Below are positions 27,039 through 34,183 of a stretch of DNA of 64,000 bases, in pieces (positions within the stretch are counted from its first letter, which is position 1; every line of letters begins with the position of its first letter). The translations under genes were made by a program, and so were the position numbers. The DNA lies in assembly GCF_040687965.1 (NCBI RefSeq), contig NZ_CP156084.1, forward strand, positions 2,356,501-2,420,500. Reading direction: 5' to 3'. The stretch comes from Methylocystis echinoides (GTDB lineage: Bacteria; Pseudomonadota; Alphaproteobacteria; Rhizobiales; Beijerinckiaceae). A model generated the notes under the pieces. That model had not been told where the DNA came from. It did not search any database and saw only the letters and a program-made list of their open reading frames with translations.

Positions 27039-28115
27039 ATGGGATTGCACACCATCATCGACTCAAGGATTGATCTGATCCGCTTTCTCACCCCGGACGG
27101 CGAGCTTTGCGAGAACACGCCATTGCCGGTGAGCGACGAGGCCTTGCTGCACTTTTACCGCGCCATGACCCGCACGCGCGCTTTCGACGGAAAAGCGATC
27201 GCGCTGCAGCGGACGGGGCAGCTCGGAACCTTTGCCTCGGCGCTTGGCCAGGAAGCAGTCGGCGTGGGCGTGGCGTGCGCCATGGAGGCGCGCGACGTTC
27301 TCGTTCCTTCTTATCGCGACCATGCGGCGCAGTTTCTGCGAGGCATGAGCATGGCGGAATGCTTGCTCTATTGGGGCGGCGACGAGCGCGGCAGTGATTT
27401 CACGAATTCGAGGGACGACTTTCCGAATTGCGTCCCGGTCGCCACGCAAGTCGCCCACGCTGTCGGCGCGGCCTATGCTTTCTCACTGCGCAAAGAGGAG
27501 CGCGTCGCCGTGACCTTCATTGGCGACGGCGGCACCTCCAATGGAGCGTTTTACGAAGCGCTGAATATGGCGGGCGTCTGGAACGCCCCGGTCGTCATGG
27601 TCATCAACAACAACGGCTGGGCCATCTCGACGCCGCGTGCGCTCGAAAGCGCCGCCGCCACTCTGGCGCAAAAGGGAGTCGCGGCCGGCGTCGCCTGCCA
27701 GCAGGTCGACGGCAATGACGTCGTCGCGGTTTTTGAAGCCGCCCGACGGGCTATTGCAAAGGCGCGAGCGGGCGACGGGCCGACATTGATCGAGGCGCTG
27801 ACCTATCGCCTCGGCGATCATACGACGGCCGACGACGCGACGCGCTATCGCGATCCGGAAGTCGTCCAGCGTGAATGGACGCGTGAGCCCATCGCCCGTC
27901 TGCGCGCCTATCTTCTTTGCAAGGGCCTCTGGTCGAAGGAACAGGAGGCTGAACTCCTGAAGCAATGCGGGGCGGAAGTCGCCGAAGCCGTGGCGACCTA
28001 TACCTCTACCCCCGTCGCCTCGAGCGACGCCATGTTCGATTATCTTTATGAAGAACCGCCGCAGTTGCTTAAAGATCAGCGCGAAATCGCGCGGCGCTTC
28101 GCTCCCGCAAAATAG
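27039..28115 (+). CDS. 2-oxoacid dehydrogenase E1 alpha subunit (branched-chain)
   Basis: Thiamine-diphosphate-dependent decarboxylation of branched 2-oxoacids together with the beta subunit. 358 residues. Features: Y-R-A-M-T-R-T-R-A-F-D (about 33-43), P-S-Y-R-D-H-A-A-Q (about 92-100), and the ThDP motif G-D-G-G-T-S-N-G-A-F-Y-E-A-L-N (about 167-181) ending in V-I-N-N-N-G-W-A-I-S-T-P (about 193-204). The start at 27039 follows GGAG; the frame is open further upstream but non-coding in character. First gene of an E1a-E1b-E2 operon. Pyruvate dehydrogenase is the alternative reading; context favours the branched-chain complex. Confidence 0.85.
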   Translation: MGLHTIIDSRIDLIRFLTPDGELCENTPLPVSDEALLHFYRAMTRTRAFDGKAIALQRTGQLGTFASALGQEAVGVGVACAMEARDVLVPSYRDHAAQFLRGMSMAECLLYWGGDERGSDFTNSRDDFPNCVPVATQVAHAVGAAYAFSLRKEERVAVTFIGDGGTSNGAFYEALNMAGVWNAPVVMVINNNGWAISTPRALESAAATLAQKGVAAGVACQQVDGNDVVAVFEAARRAIAKARAGDGPTLIEALTYRLGDHTTADDATRYRDPEVVQREWTREPIARLRAYLLCKGLWSKEQEAELLKQCGAEVAEAVATYTSTPVASSDAMFDYLYEEPPQLLKDQREIARRFAPAK

Positions 28116-28125
28116 AGCTTCCCAA

Positions 28126-29106
28126 ATGGCAGAACTCAATCTCGTCGAGTCGATTAACGCCGCCCTCGCTTGCGAGATGGCGCGCGACGACAACGTGCTT
28201 CTCCTCGGCGAAGACATTGGCGCCAACGGCGGCGTCTTCCGCGCCACCATCGGGCTGCAGGCGCGCTTTGGCCGCGGCCGGGTGATCGACACGCCGCTCG
28301 CCGAAGGCGGAATTGCGGGCGTTGCGGTCGGCATGGCGGCCATGGGTTTGAAGCCCATCGCCGAGATACAGTTCACGGGGTTCATCTACCCGACAATCGA
28401 TCAGATGATCAATCATGCGTCTCGGCTTCGCAATCGGACGCGCGGTAGACTTACCTGCCCGATGGTGCTGCGTTCGCCCTATGGCGCCGGCATTCATGCG
28501 CCCGAACATCATTCGGAAAGTCCCGAGGCGATTTTCGCACACATGCCGGGATTGCGCGTCGTGATCCCTTCTTCGCCGGCGCGCGCCTATGGGCTGTTGC
28601 TGGCGGCGATCCGCGATCCCGACCCCGTCGTCTTCCTCGAGCCGACGCGACTCTATCGTCTGTTCAAGCAGGAGGTCGCCGATAATGGCGAAAGCCTGCC
28701 GCTCGACACGTGCTTCATCTGCCGGGAAGGACGCGACGCGACGTTGATCGCATGGGGCGCGATGATTTCGGAAGCCATGCGTGCGGCCGATGCGCTCGCC
28801 CTGGAGGGGATCGACGTCGAAGTCGTCGATGTCGCGACTTTGAAGCCCTACGATATCGAAACGATTTTGCAATCCGTCGAAAAGACGGGACGCTGCGTCA
28901 TTGTCCACGAGGCCCCGCGCACGGCTGGATTCGGCGCGGAAATCGCCGCGGAAATCGCCGAGCGCGCGCTTTATTCCCTGCTCGCGCCGGTAAAGCGCGT
29001 CACGGCTTATGATGTGGTGGTGCCGCTGTCACGGCTCGAGAAGCAATACATTCCGAGCGTGGAGCGCATGGTCGACGCGGTGCGGGGGCTGATGGAGGGA
29101 GCATGA
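28126..29106 (+). CDS. 2-oxoacid dehydrogenase E1 beta subunit (branched-chain)
   Basis: 326 residues, transketolase-like pyrimidine-binding and C-terminal domains. L-L-L-G-E-D-I-G-A-N-G-G-V-F-R (about 25-39), D-T-P-L-A-E-G-G-I-A-G-V-A-V-G (about 55-69, with the ThDP-contacting Glu) and S-P-Y-G-A-G-I-H-A-P-E-H-H-S-E-S-P-E (about 118-135) are typical of branched-chain E1 beta. Forms an alpha2beta2 heterotetramer with the preceding product. The ATG is 10 bases after the E1 alpha stop, and the end overlaps the E2 gene by four bases. Confidence 0.88.
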   Translation: MAELNLVESINAALACEMARDDNVLLLGEDIGANGGVFRATIGLQARFGRGRVIDTPLAEGGIAGVAVGMAAMGLKPIAEIQFTGFIYPTIDQMINHASRLRNRTRGRLTCPMVLRSPYGAGIHAPEHHSESPEAIFAHMPGLRVVIPSSPARAYGLLLAAIRDPDPVVFLEPTRLYRLFKQEVADNGESLPLDTCFICREGRDATLIAWGAMISEAMRAADALALEGIDVEVVDVATLKPYDIETILQSVEKTGRCVIVHEAPRTAGFGAEIAAEIAERALYSLLAPVKRVTAYDVVVPLSRLEKQYIPSVERMVDAVRGLMEGA

Positions 29107-30203
29107 AAACCTTTCGTTTGCCGGATCTCGGAGAGGGTCTTCAGGAAGCCGAGCTCGTCGAATGGCGTGTGAAGCCAGGCGACGAGGTTTCAGCCGATCA
29201 GCCGCTTCTGGCGGTTGAAACCGCGAAAGCCGTCGTGGAAATACCCTCGCCGCAGGCGGGCGTCATCGAGCGCATGTTCGGCAAGGCGGGCGACATCATC
29301 CGAGTCGGAGCGCCGCTCCTCGCCTTTGAAGGCGAGAAGGAAGATGACGCCGGAACGGTGGTCGGCGCAATGGAAACGGGGGCGAGCGTCGTCAGCGACG
29401 CGCCGGCGACGGTTGCGCGCGGCGGCGCCGCCATTCGGGCCGTCCCTGCGGTTCGCGCGCTCGCCCGCAAATTGAACGTCGATCTGTCGATGGTCACGCC
29501 CTCGGGCGCGGACGGCGTCATTACGGCGGAAGACGTTCAACGCGTCGCGCGCGTCCTGAGCGAGGCCGAGCCGGCGGAGCCGCTGCGCGGCTTCCGACGC
29601 GCAATGGCGCAGAACATGGCGTTCGCACAGGCGGAGGTCGCGGCGGCAACCATCATGGACGACGCTGTTGTGGACGCATGGGTGGCGGGAGAGGACATCA
29701 CGATACGCCTCGTGCAGGCTCTCGTGAGAGGGTGCCGCGCCGAGCCCGTGCTGAATTGCTGGTTCGAAAGCGCCACGCTGTCGCGTCGGGTTCTCAGCAA
29801 GATTGATCTCGGCATAGCCGTGGACACGCCGGACGGGCTTTTCGTCCCCGTCCTGCGCGACGTGGCCAACCGCAGCCCAGCCGATCTTCGAGACGGGCTC
29901 AACCGCATGCGCGCAGACGTCGCGGCGCGGCGCATCCCTCCGGAGGAAATGCGCGGCGCAACGATAACACTTTCGAATTTCGGCACGATTTCCGGGCGCT
30001 ACGCGGCGCCGGTGGTCCTGCCGCCGACGGTCGCTATTCTTGGCGCAGGACGCATGCGCGAAGAGCCCGTCGTCAAGAACCGGGAAATTCGCGTTGGCCG
30101 TGTCATTCCGCTCAGCTTGACCTTCGACCATCGTGTCGTCTCGGGAGGCGAAGCCGGCAGATTCCTTGCCGCAGTCGTCGCGGATCTCGAACGCGCCGCC
30201 TAA
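29103..30203 (+). CDS. 2-oxoacid dehydrogenase E2 (dihydrolipoyl acyltransferase)
   Basis: 366 residues, short for an E2. One lipoyl domain (1-78, P-D-L-G-E-G-L-Q-E-A-E at the start and V-E-T-A-K-A-V-V-E-I about 38-47 with the lipoyl lysine), a linker, a peripheral-subunit-binding domain (about 104-140, R-A-V-P-A-V-R-A-L-A-R-K-L-N-V-D), and the catalytic domain ending with L-T-F-D-H-R-V-V-S-G-G-E-A-G-R-F-L (about 339-355, catalytic His and Asp neighbourhood). It moves the acyl group from E1 to CoA. No E3 (lipoamide dehydrogenase) gene follows; the complex must borrow E3 from elsewhere. Confidence 0.9.
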   Translation: MKTFRLPDLGEGLQEAELVEWRVKPGDEVSADQPLLAVETAKAVVEIPSPQAGVIERMFGKAGDIIRVGAPLLAFEGEKEDDAGTVVGAMETGASVVSDAPATVARGGAAIRAVPAVRALARKLNVDLSMVTPSGADGVITAEDVQRVARVLSEAEPAEPLRGFRRAMAQNMAFAQAEVAAATIMDDAVVDAWVAGEDITIRLVQALVRGCRAEPVLNCWFESATLSRRVLSKIDLGIAVDTPDGLFVPVLRDVANRSPADLRDGLNRMRADVAARRIPPEEMRGATITLSNFGTISGRYAAPVVLPPTVAILGAGRMREEPVVKNREIRVGRVIPLSLTFDHRVVSGGEAGRFLAAVVADLERAA

Positions 30204-30250
30204 CGCAGGCCCGACCTGCCTTGCGCCAGCGACACAGAAAAGCACAGCTG

Positions 30251-30275
30251 GAACAAAGCGCGTTCATTCCCGTTA
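30251..30275 (+). promoter_or_regulatory. EcfG-type general stress promoter before the glycosyltransferase-glf operon
   Basis: GGAAC at 30251-30255, 16 bases, CGTT at 30272-30275: a perfect match to the alphaproteobacterial EcfG (sigma-EcfG) consensus GGAAC-N16-CGTT. It lies 52 bases before the glycosyltransferase start at 30328, oriented with the gene. Confidence 0.65.
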
Positions 30276-30327
30276 CGCCAAGGGGAAAAGCCGTGGGCGC
30301 GAGCAAGACGCGGCCGGGAGTAAGCAG

Positions 30328-31497
30328 ATGGCGTATGTTGCAAATAGGAGTTCCGAGTTTTCAACGCATCTATTCTGTTTTTCACATCTACGATGGAGCT
30401 TCGTTTACCAGCGTCCTCAGCATCTCATGAGCCGCGCGGCGCGCGAATTCAGAACTTGGTACGTCGAGGAGCCTGAATATTTCGAAGGCCCGCCCGTTCT
30501 CAGAATAGAACGCGACGAGTCCGGCGTTTCGGTCGTGACGCCAATGTTGCCACGCGGACAAGACGTCGACACGGCTGCGCAGCTTAAGTCGATGCTAACG
30601 CGGCTCGTGGCGAAAGTGGAGCCGAAGCGGCTGATCGCCTGGTACTATACCCCGATGGCGCTGCGGTTCACGGACGACCTCAATCCGCATCGTTGCGTCT
30701 ATGACAATATGGACGAGCTCTCGACTTTCGTCGGCGCGCCGCCAGGCATCCTGGAAATGGAGCGACAACTGCTGTCGAGATGCGACGTCGTTTATGTCGG
30801 AGGCCATTCGCTCTATCAGGCCAAACGCAACAGGCACGAAAACGTCCACGTCTTTCCGAGCAGCGTCGACGCCGCGCACTTCCGCCAGGCGCGGACGATC
30901 TTGGAGGATCCGGCCGACCAGGCGGCTATTCCTCACCCGAGACTGGGATTTTTCGGCGTCATCGACGAACGCATGAACCTCGAGCTCGTGCGCCGCATCG
31001 CCGCTCTCAGGCCGCAGTGGCATTTGGTGATGATCGGGCCGACGGCGAAGATCGACCCGGCGTCTCTGCCGCGCGCGGATAACATTCATTGGCTCGGCTG
31101 CAAGGATTATCGCGAGCTTCCGCATTATCTCGCGGGCTGGGACATCGGGTTCATGCCCTTTGCGATCAATGAGGCGACGCGCTTCATCAGCCCCACCAAG
31201 ACCCCGGAGTTTTTGGCCGCCGGCGTTCCGGTCGTGTCGACGCCGATTAGGGACGTCGAGCAGCCATACGGCGCGCAGGGGCTGGTCGAAATCGCCGACG
31301 ATGCGAACGCCGTGATCGCGCGCGTCGAGATGATTTTGCGCCGCAAGCGGGCGCCCTGGATCAAGCGCGTCGACGCATTCATCGAGGGAATGTCGTGGGA
31401 CGAAACCTGGGCCGGCATGAGACGACAGTTGGACGCCTTCATCCCTGACCGAAAGATGCCTGTTCGTCAGATGAATGCGGAGGCGCGTCGTGTTTGA
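30328..31497 (+). CDS. glycosyltransferase (GT4-like)
   Basis: 389 residues. The N terminus F-C-F-S-H-L-R-W-S-F-V-Y-Q-R-P-Q-H-L-M-S-R (about 14-34) is typical of TuaH-like glycosyltransferases; the C-terminal half has G-F-F-G-V-I-D-E-R (about 208) and the nucleotide-sugar region P-T-K-T-P-E-F-L-A-A-G-V-P-V-V-S-T (about 289-305, with the conserved Glu). It is predicted to be cytoplasmic and to add a sugar to a lipid-linked or surface glycan. The next gene overlaps by eight bases and makes UDP-galactofuranose, so galactofuranose transfer is a fair guess. GGGAG eight bases before 30328 decides the start; the in-frame region from 30133 overlaps the E2 gene. An EcfG-type promoter lies just upstream. 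Confidence 0.8.
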   Translation: MAYVANRSSEFSTHLFCFSHLRWSFVYQRPQHLMSRAAREFRTWYVEEPEYFEGPPVLRIERDESGVSVVTPMLPRGQDVDTAAQLKSMLTRLVAKVEPKRLIAWYYTPMALRFTDDLNPHRCVYDNMDELSTFVGAPPGILEMERQLLSRCDVVYVGGHSLYQAKRNRHENVHVFPSSVDAAHFRQARTILEDPADQAAIPHPRLGFFGVIDERMNLELVRRIAALRPQWHLVMIGPTAKIDPASLPRADNIHWLGCKDYRELPHYLAGWDIGFMPFAINEATRFISPTKTPEFLAAGVPVVSTPIRDVEQPYGAQGLVEIADDANAVIARVEMILRRKRAPWIKRVDAFIEGMSWDETWAGMRRQLDAFIPDRKMPVRQMNAEARRV

Positions 31498-32626
31498 CTG
31501 GCTGATTGTCGGCGCCGGATTTGCCGGAAGCGTGCTCGCGGAGCGACTCGCGTCGCAGCGCGGGGAACGGGTCCTCGTCATCGACAAGCGGCCCCATATT
31601 GGTGGGAACGCCTATGATCGCTACGACGATGCGGGGATCCTAATCCATCAATACGGCCCGCACATCTTTCACACGAATTCGCAGGCGATATTCGACTATC
31701 TGTCGAAATTCACCCGCTGGCGTCCCTATGAACACCGCGTGCTGGCGGATGTCGACGGCATGCTGGTGCCGATCCCGATCAATCTCGATACGGTCAACCG
31801 CCTGTTCGCGCTGAACCTCACTTCTGAGGAGCTCGCCACGTGGTTTGCCGCGCGCGCGGAGAAGAGAGATGAAATTCGAACGTCCGAAGACGTTGTCGTG
31901 AGCGCGGTAGGTCGCGAACTCTACGAGAAGTTTTTCAAGGGTTACACCAGGAAGCAGTGGGGGGTCGATCCGTCTCAACTCGACAAGTCTGTAACCGCCC
32001 GCGTTCCGACGCGCATCGACAGAGACGACCGATACTTTACCGACTCGTTCCAATATATGCCCGAGGGCGGCTATACGCGGCTCTTCGAGCGGATGTTGGC
32101 GCATCCCAACATAAGGGTGATGTTGCAGACGAGCTTTCAGGACATCCGCAAGGAAATCGCTTTTCGGCGCGTGATCTATACCGGCCCGATCGACGAGTTC
32201 TTCAAATTCCGGTTCGGCAAGTTGCCATATCGCTCGCTGCAATTCAAACACGAGACCTTCGACCAGCAATGGCTGCAACCGGTCGCGGTCGTCAATTATC
32301 CGCAGACAGAAGCGTACACGCGGATTACCGAATACAAACATCTTACCGGCCAGAGTCACGAGAAGACCAGCGTGACCTATGAATTCCCCAGCGATGCGGG
32401 CGATCCTTATTACCCGGTGCCCCGTGCGGAAAATATGGAGCTTTACAAAAAATACGAAAGATTGGCGCTGGCGCAGGAGAATGTCTGGTTCGTCGGCAGG
32501 CTGGCGACCTACCGCTATTACAATATGGATCAGGTCGTCGGACAAGCGCTCGCGACCTTCAGGCGCATCTGTCATGAGGTTCCGCTTCCTGAAGTCGCGG
32601 GCCTGCCTCAGGTCGCCGCAGAGTAA
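31490..32626 (+). CDS. glf: UDP-galactopyranose mutase
   Basis: Flavoenzyme that isomerises UDP-galactopyranose to UDP-galactofuranose for surface glycans. 378 residues. Rossmann motif L-I-V-G-A-G-F-A-G-S (about 4-13), R-P-H-I-G-G-N-A-Y-D (about 34-43), Q-Y-G-P-H-I-F-H-T-N (about 54-63), F-F-K-G-Y-T-R-K-Q-W-G (about 144-154) and the C-terminal R-L-A-T-Y-R-Y-Y-N-M-D-Q-V (about 338-350, flavin contacts) are diagnostic. The GTG at 31490 is preferred to the ATG at 31475 because GGAGG at 31479-31483 sits six bases before it and the protein then begins right at the dinucleotide fold. Overlaps the glycosyltransferase gene. Confidence 0.92.
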   Translation: MFDWLIVGAGFAGSVLAERLASQRGERVLVIDKRPHIGGNAYDRYDDAGILIHQYGPHIFHTNSQAIFDYLSKFTRWRPYEHRVLADVDGMLVPIPINLDTVNRLFALNLTSEELATWFAARAEKRDEIRTSEDVVVSAVGRELYEKFFKGYTRKQWGVDPSQLDKSVTARVPTRIDRDDRYFTDSFQYMPEGGYTRLFERMLAHPNIRVMLQTSFQDIRKEIAFRRVIYTGPIDEFFKFRFGKLPYRSLQFKHETFDQQWLQPVAVVNYPQTEAYTRITEYKHLTGQSHEKTSVTYEFPSDAGDPYYPVPRAENMELYKKYERLALAQENVWFVGRLATYRYYNMDQVVGQALATFRRICHEVPLPEVAGLPQVAAE

Positions 32627-32645
32627 CGCGCCGCACCCCCGATGA

Positions 32646-32670
32646 GGAACCTCGCCTGTCGTCAAGCGTT
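32646..32670 (+). promoter_or_regulatory. EcfG-type general stress promoter before the Mn-catalase gene
   Basis: GGAAC at 32646-32650, 16 bases, CGTT at 32667-32670: a perfect EcfG consensus, 30 bases before the catalase ATG. The predicted transcript starts near 32677, leaving a short leader with GGAG just before the start codon. Confidence 0.7.
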
Positions 32671-32684
32671 AGCGACTAACGCTT
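32664..32684. promoter_or_regulatory. palindrome over the -10 of the Mn-catalase promoter
   Basis: Perfect nine-base inverted repeat (AAGCGTTAG at 32664-32672, CTAACGCTT at 32676-32684, three-base centre). It covers the CGTT -10 element and the expected start point, so it is well placed for a repressor; it could also fold as a hairpin at the 5' end of the mRNA. Confidence 0.5.
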
Positions 32685-32700
32685 CCGACAGGAGTCGAGG

Positions 32701-33576
32701 ATGTTCACCCACAACAAGAAGCTTCAATACACCGTTCGCGTCTCCGAACCCAACCCCGTGCTGGCGAGCCTGATCCTCGAGCAATTCGGCGGGCCGCAGG
32801 GCGAGCTGGCCGCCGCCATGCGTTATTTCACCCAGGCGCTTGCCGAAGACGACCCGGGCCGCAAGGACATGCTGCTCGACATTGCAACGGAAGAGTTAAG
32901 TCATCTCGAAGTGATCGGCAGCATTGTCGCCATGCTCAACAAGGGCGTTAAAGGCGAGCTTGCCGAGGCGTCCCAGACAGAGGCGGATCTTTACCGCTCT
33001 CTGACCCAGGGGGGCGACAGCCATACGCAGGCTATTCTTTATGGCGGCGGACCGGCCCTGACCAACTCCTCAGGCGTGCCCTGGACCGCGGCCTATATCG
33101 ACACGATCGGAGATCCGGTTTGCGATCTACGGTCCAACATCGCCGCAGAGGCGCGGGCGAAGATCATCTACGAACGTCTCATCAACGTCACGGATGACGC
33201 GGGCGTAAAGGAAGCGCTCGGCTTCTTGATGACGCGCGAAATCGCGCATCAGAAATCCTTCGAAAAGGCGCTCTACTCCATCGAAGCGAATTTCCCGCCC
33301 GGCAAGCTGCGCGGCATGCCGGAATACGCCAATCTTTACGTCAACACCTCGCAAGGAGAGGGCGATGCGGAGGGTCCGTGGAACTCCGGCGATCAGTGGC
33401 GGCGGATGGACGACGTCATCGGCGGCATTCCGGTCGATGGCGGCGAGGGTGACGCGAGTGTGGGCTTGACGACCTCTGAGCAAAGCGATTTGTCGAGCTT
33501 TACGGCCCGCACCATGTCAAATCCGACGGCCAATCCGACGACGGGCGTTGATCTCGGCCAGTCGGGCTCGGCTTGA
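32701..33576 (+). CDS. manganese catalase
   Basis: Non-haem catalase with a dimanganese site, breaking down hydrogen peroxide. 291 residues. Ligands can be placed by comparison with the Lactiplantibacillus enzyme: Glu35 (Q-G-E), Glu65 and His68 (T-E-E-L-S-H), Glu150 (I-A-A-E-A-R) and His183 (I-A-H-Q-K), all on the expected four-helix bundle. The C-terminal tail (about 225-291) is Gly/Asp/Ser/Thr-rich and disordered, as in many members. A general stress promoter and a palindrome precede the gene, and a hairpin follows. Mn-catalase avoids haem iron and may complement haem catalases under stress. Confidence 0.95.
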   Translation: MFTHNKKLQYTVRVSEPNPVLASLILEQFGGPQGELAAAMRYFTQALAEDDPGRKDMLLDIATEELSHLEVIGSIVAMLNKGVKGELAEASQTEADLYRSLTQGGDSHTQAILYGGGPALTNSSGVPWTAAYIDTIGDPVCDLRSNIAAEARAKIIYERLINVTDDAGVKEALGFLMTREIAHQKSFEKALYSIEANFPPGKLRGMPEYANLYVNTSQGEGDAEGPWNSGDQWRRMDDVIGGIPVDGGEGDASVGLTTSEQSDLSSFTARTMSNPTANPTTGVDLGQSGSA

Positions 33577-33584
33577 ATTCCAGG

Positions 33585-33607
33585 GGCCGCGCGAATGTAG
33601 CGCGGCC
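33585..33607 (+). terminator. hairpin between Mn-catalase and a convergent gene
   Basis: Eight-base GC-only stem (33585-33592 and 33600-33607) with a seven-base loop, nine bases after the catalase stop and just beyond the end of the convergent membrane protein gene. No T-run, so likely a bidirectional, weak terminator. Confidence 0.5.
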
Positions 33608-33615
33608 TGACACAT

Positions 33616-34182
33616 TCATGGATGCAAGGCCAGCGGCGCCTTGCGTTCCGCTCGGAGGCACCGCGCCAGTTCCTCGAGGTACAAAGCTCCCAACAAAGTG
33701 GCGCTGGTCAGGACGGCGACGACGTAGGCAGGCGGCAGCGGCTCCGACTTCCATCCCAGACTCAGTCTGGCGGATTCGGCGCCAACGCCGAACAGAGCGA
33801 GAAACTGCGGCCAGTGGCGCGCAGCGATAAGAGTCAGGCCGAGCAGCGGGACGATCTCCAGAAAACTATGCACATGCTGTTCGAGCGGCGTCACGCGTCG
33901 CCGAGAAACCGCGTAGCTGACGTCCCAGAAGGCCGTAACCTCGTGTAGCAAGAACATAACGATCATGAAGGCGATGATGAGAGCGTTCACCTCGAGAAAG
34001 ATTGCCGCGAGCAGCGGCAGTCCGAGTTCGACGAACATGAGCAGATGAATAAAAGACTCCTTCGATCCGCTCGTCGACGCAATGTGGGTGGCGCGATGGC
34101 AAAGGTAGTCGCAAAGCCCAGCCAAGAGCCATAAGGGCACGACGAAATACATCAGTATCAGTGCGGTCGGGTCCTGCGGCAT
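33616..34182 (-). CDS. integral membrane protein with conserved His clusters, unknown
   Basis: 188 residues with about four to five hydrophobic helices (about 6-24, 40-60, 65-85, 113-130, 155-175). Polar motifs between them carry histidines: H-R-A-T-H near residue 29, L-L-H-E-V-T-A-F-W-D about 83-92, and L-E-Q-H-V-H-S-F-L-E about 104-113. Several H-x3-H and H-x-H groups facing the same side recall membrane di-metal enzymes such as fatty acid hydroxylases, but the spacing does not match them clearly, so the function stays open. It starts one base after the stop of the Rieske-FAD oxidoreductase gene and shares its operon. The longer frame to 34383 lies inside that gene. Confidence 0.65.
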   Translation of the reverse strand: MPQDPTALILMYFVVPLWLLAGLCDYLCHRATHIASTSGSKESFIHLLMFVELGLPLLAAIFLEVNALIIAFMIVMFLLHEVTAFWDVSYAVSRRRVTPLEQHVHSFLEIVPLLGLTLIAARHWPQFLALFGVGAESARLSLGWKSEPLPPAYVVAVLTSATLLGALYLEELARCLRAERKAPLALHP

Positions 34183-34183
34183 G

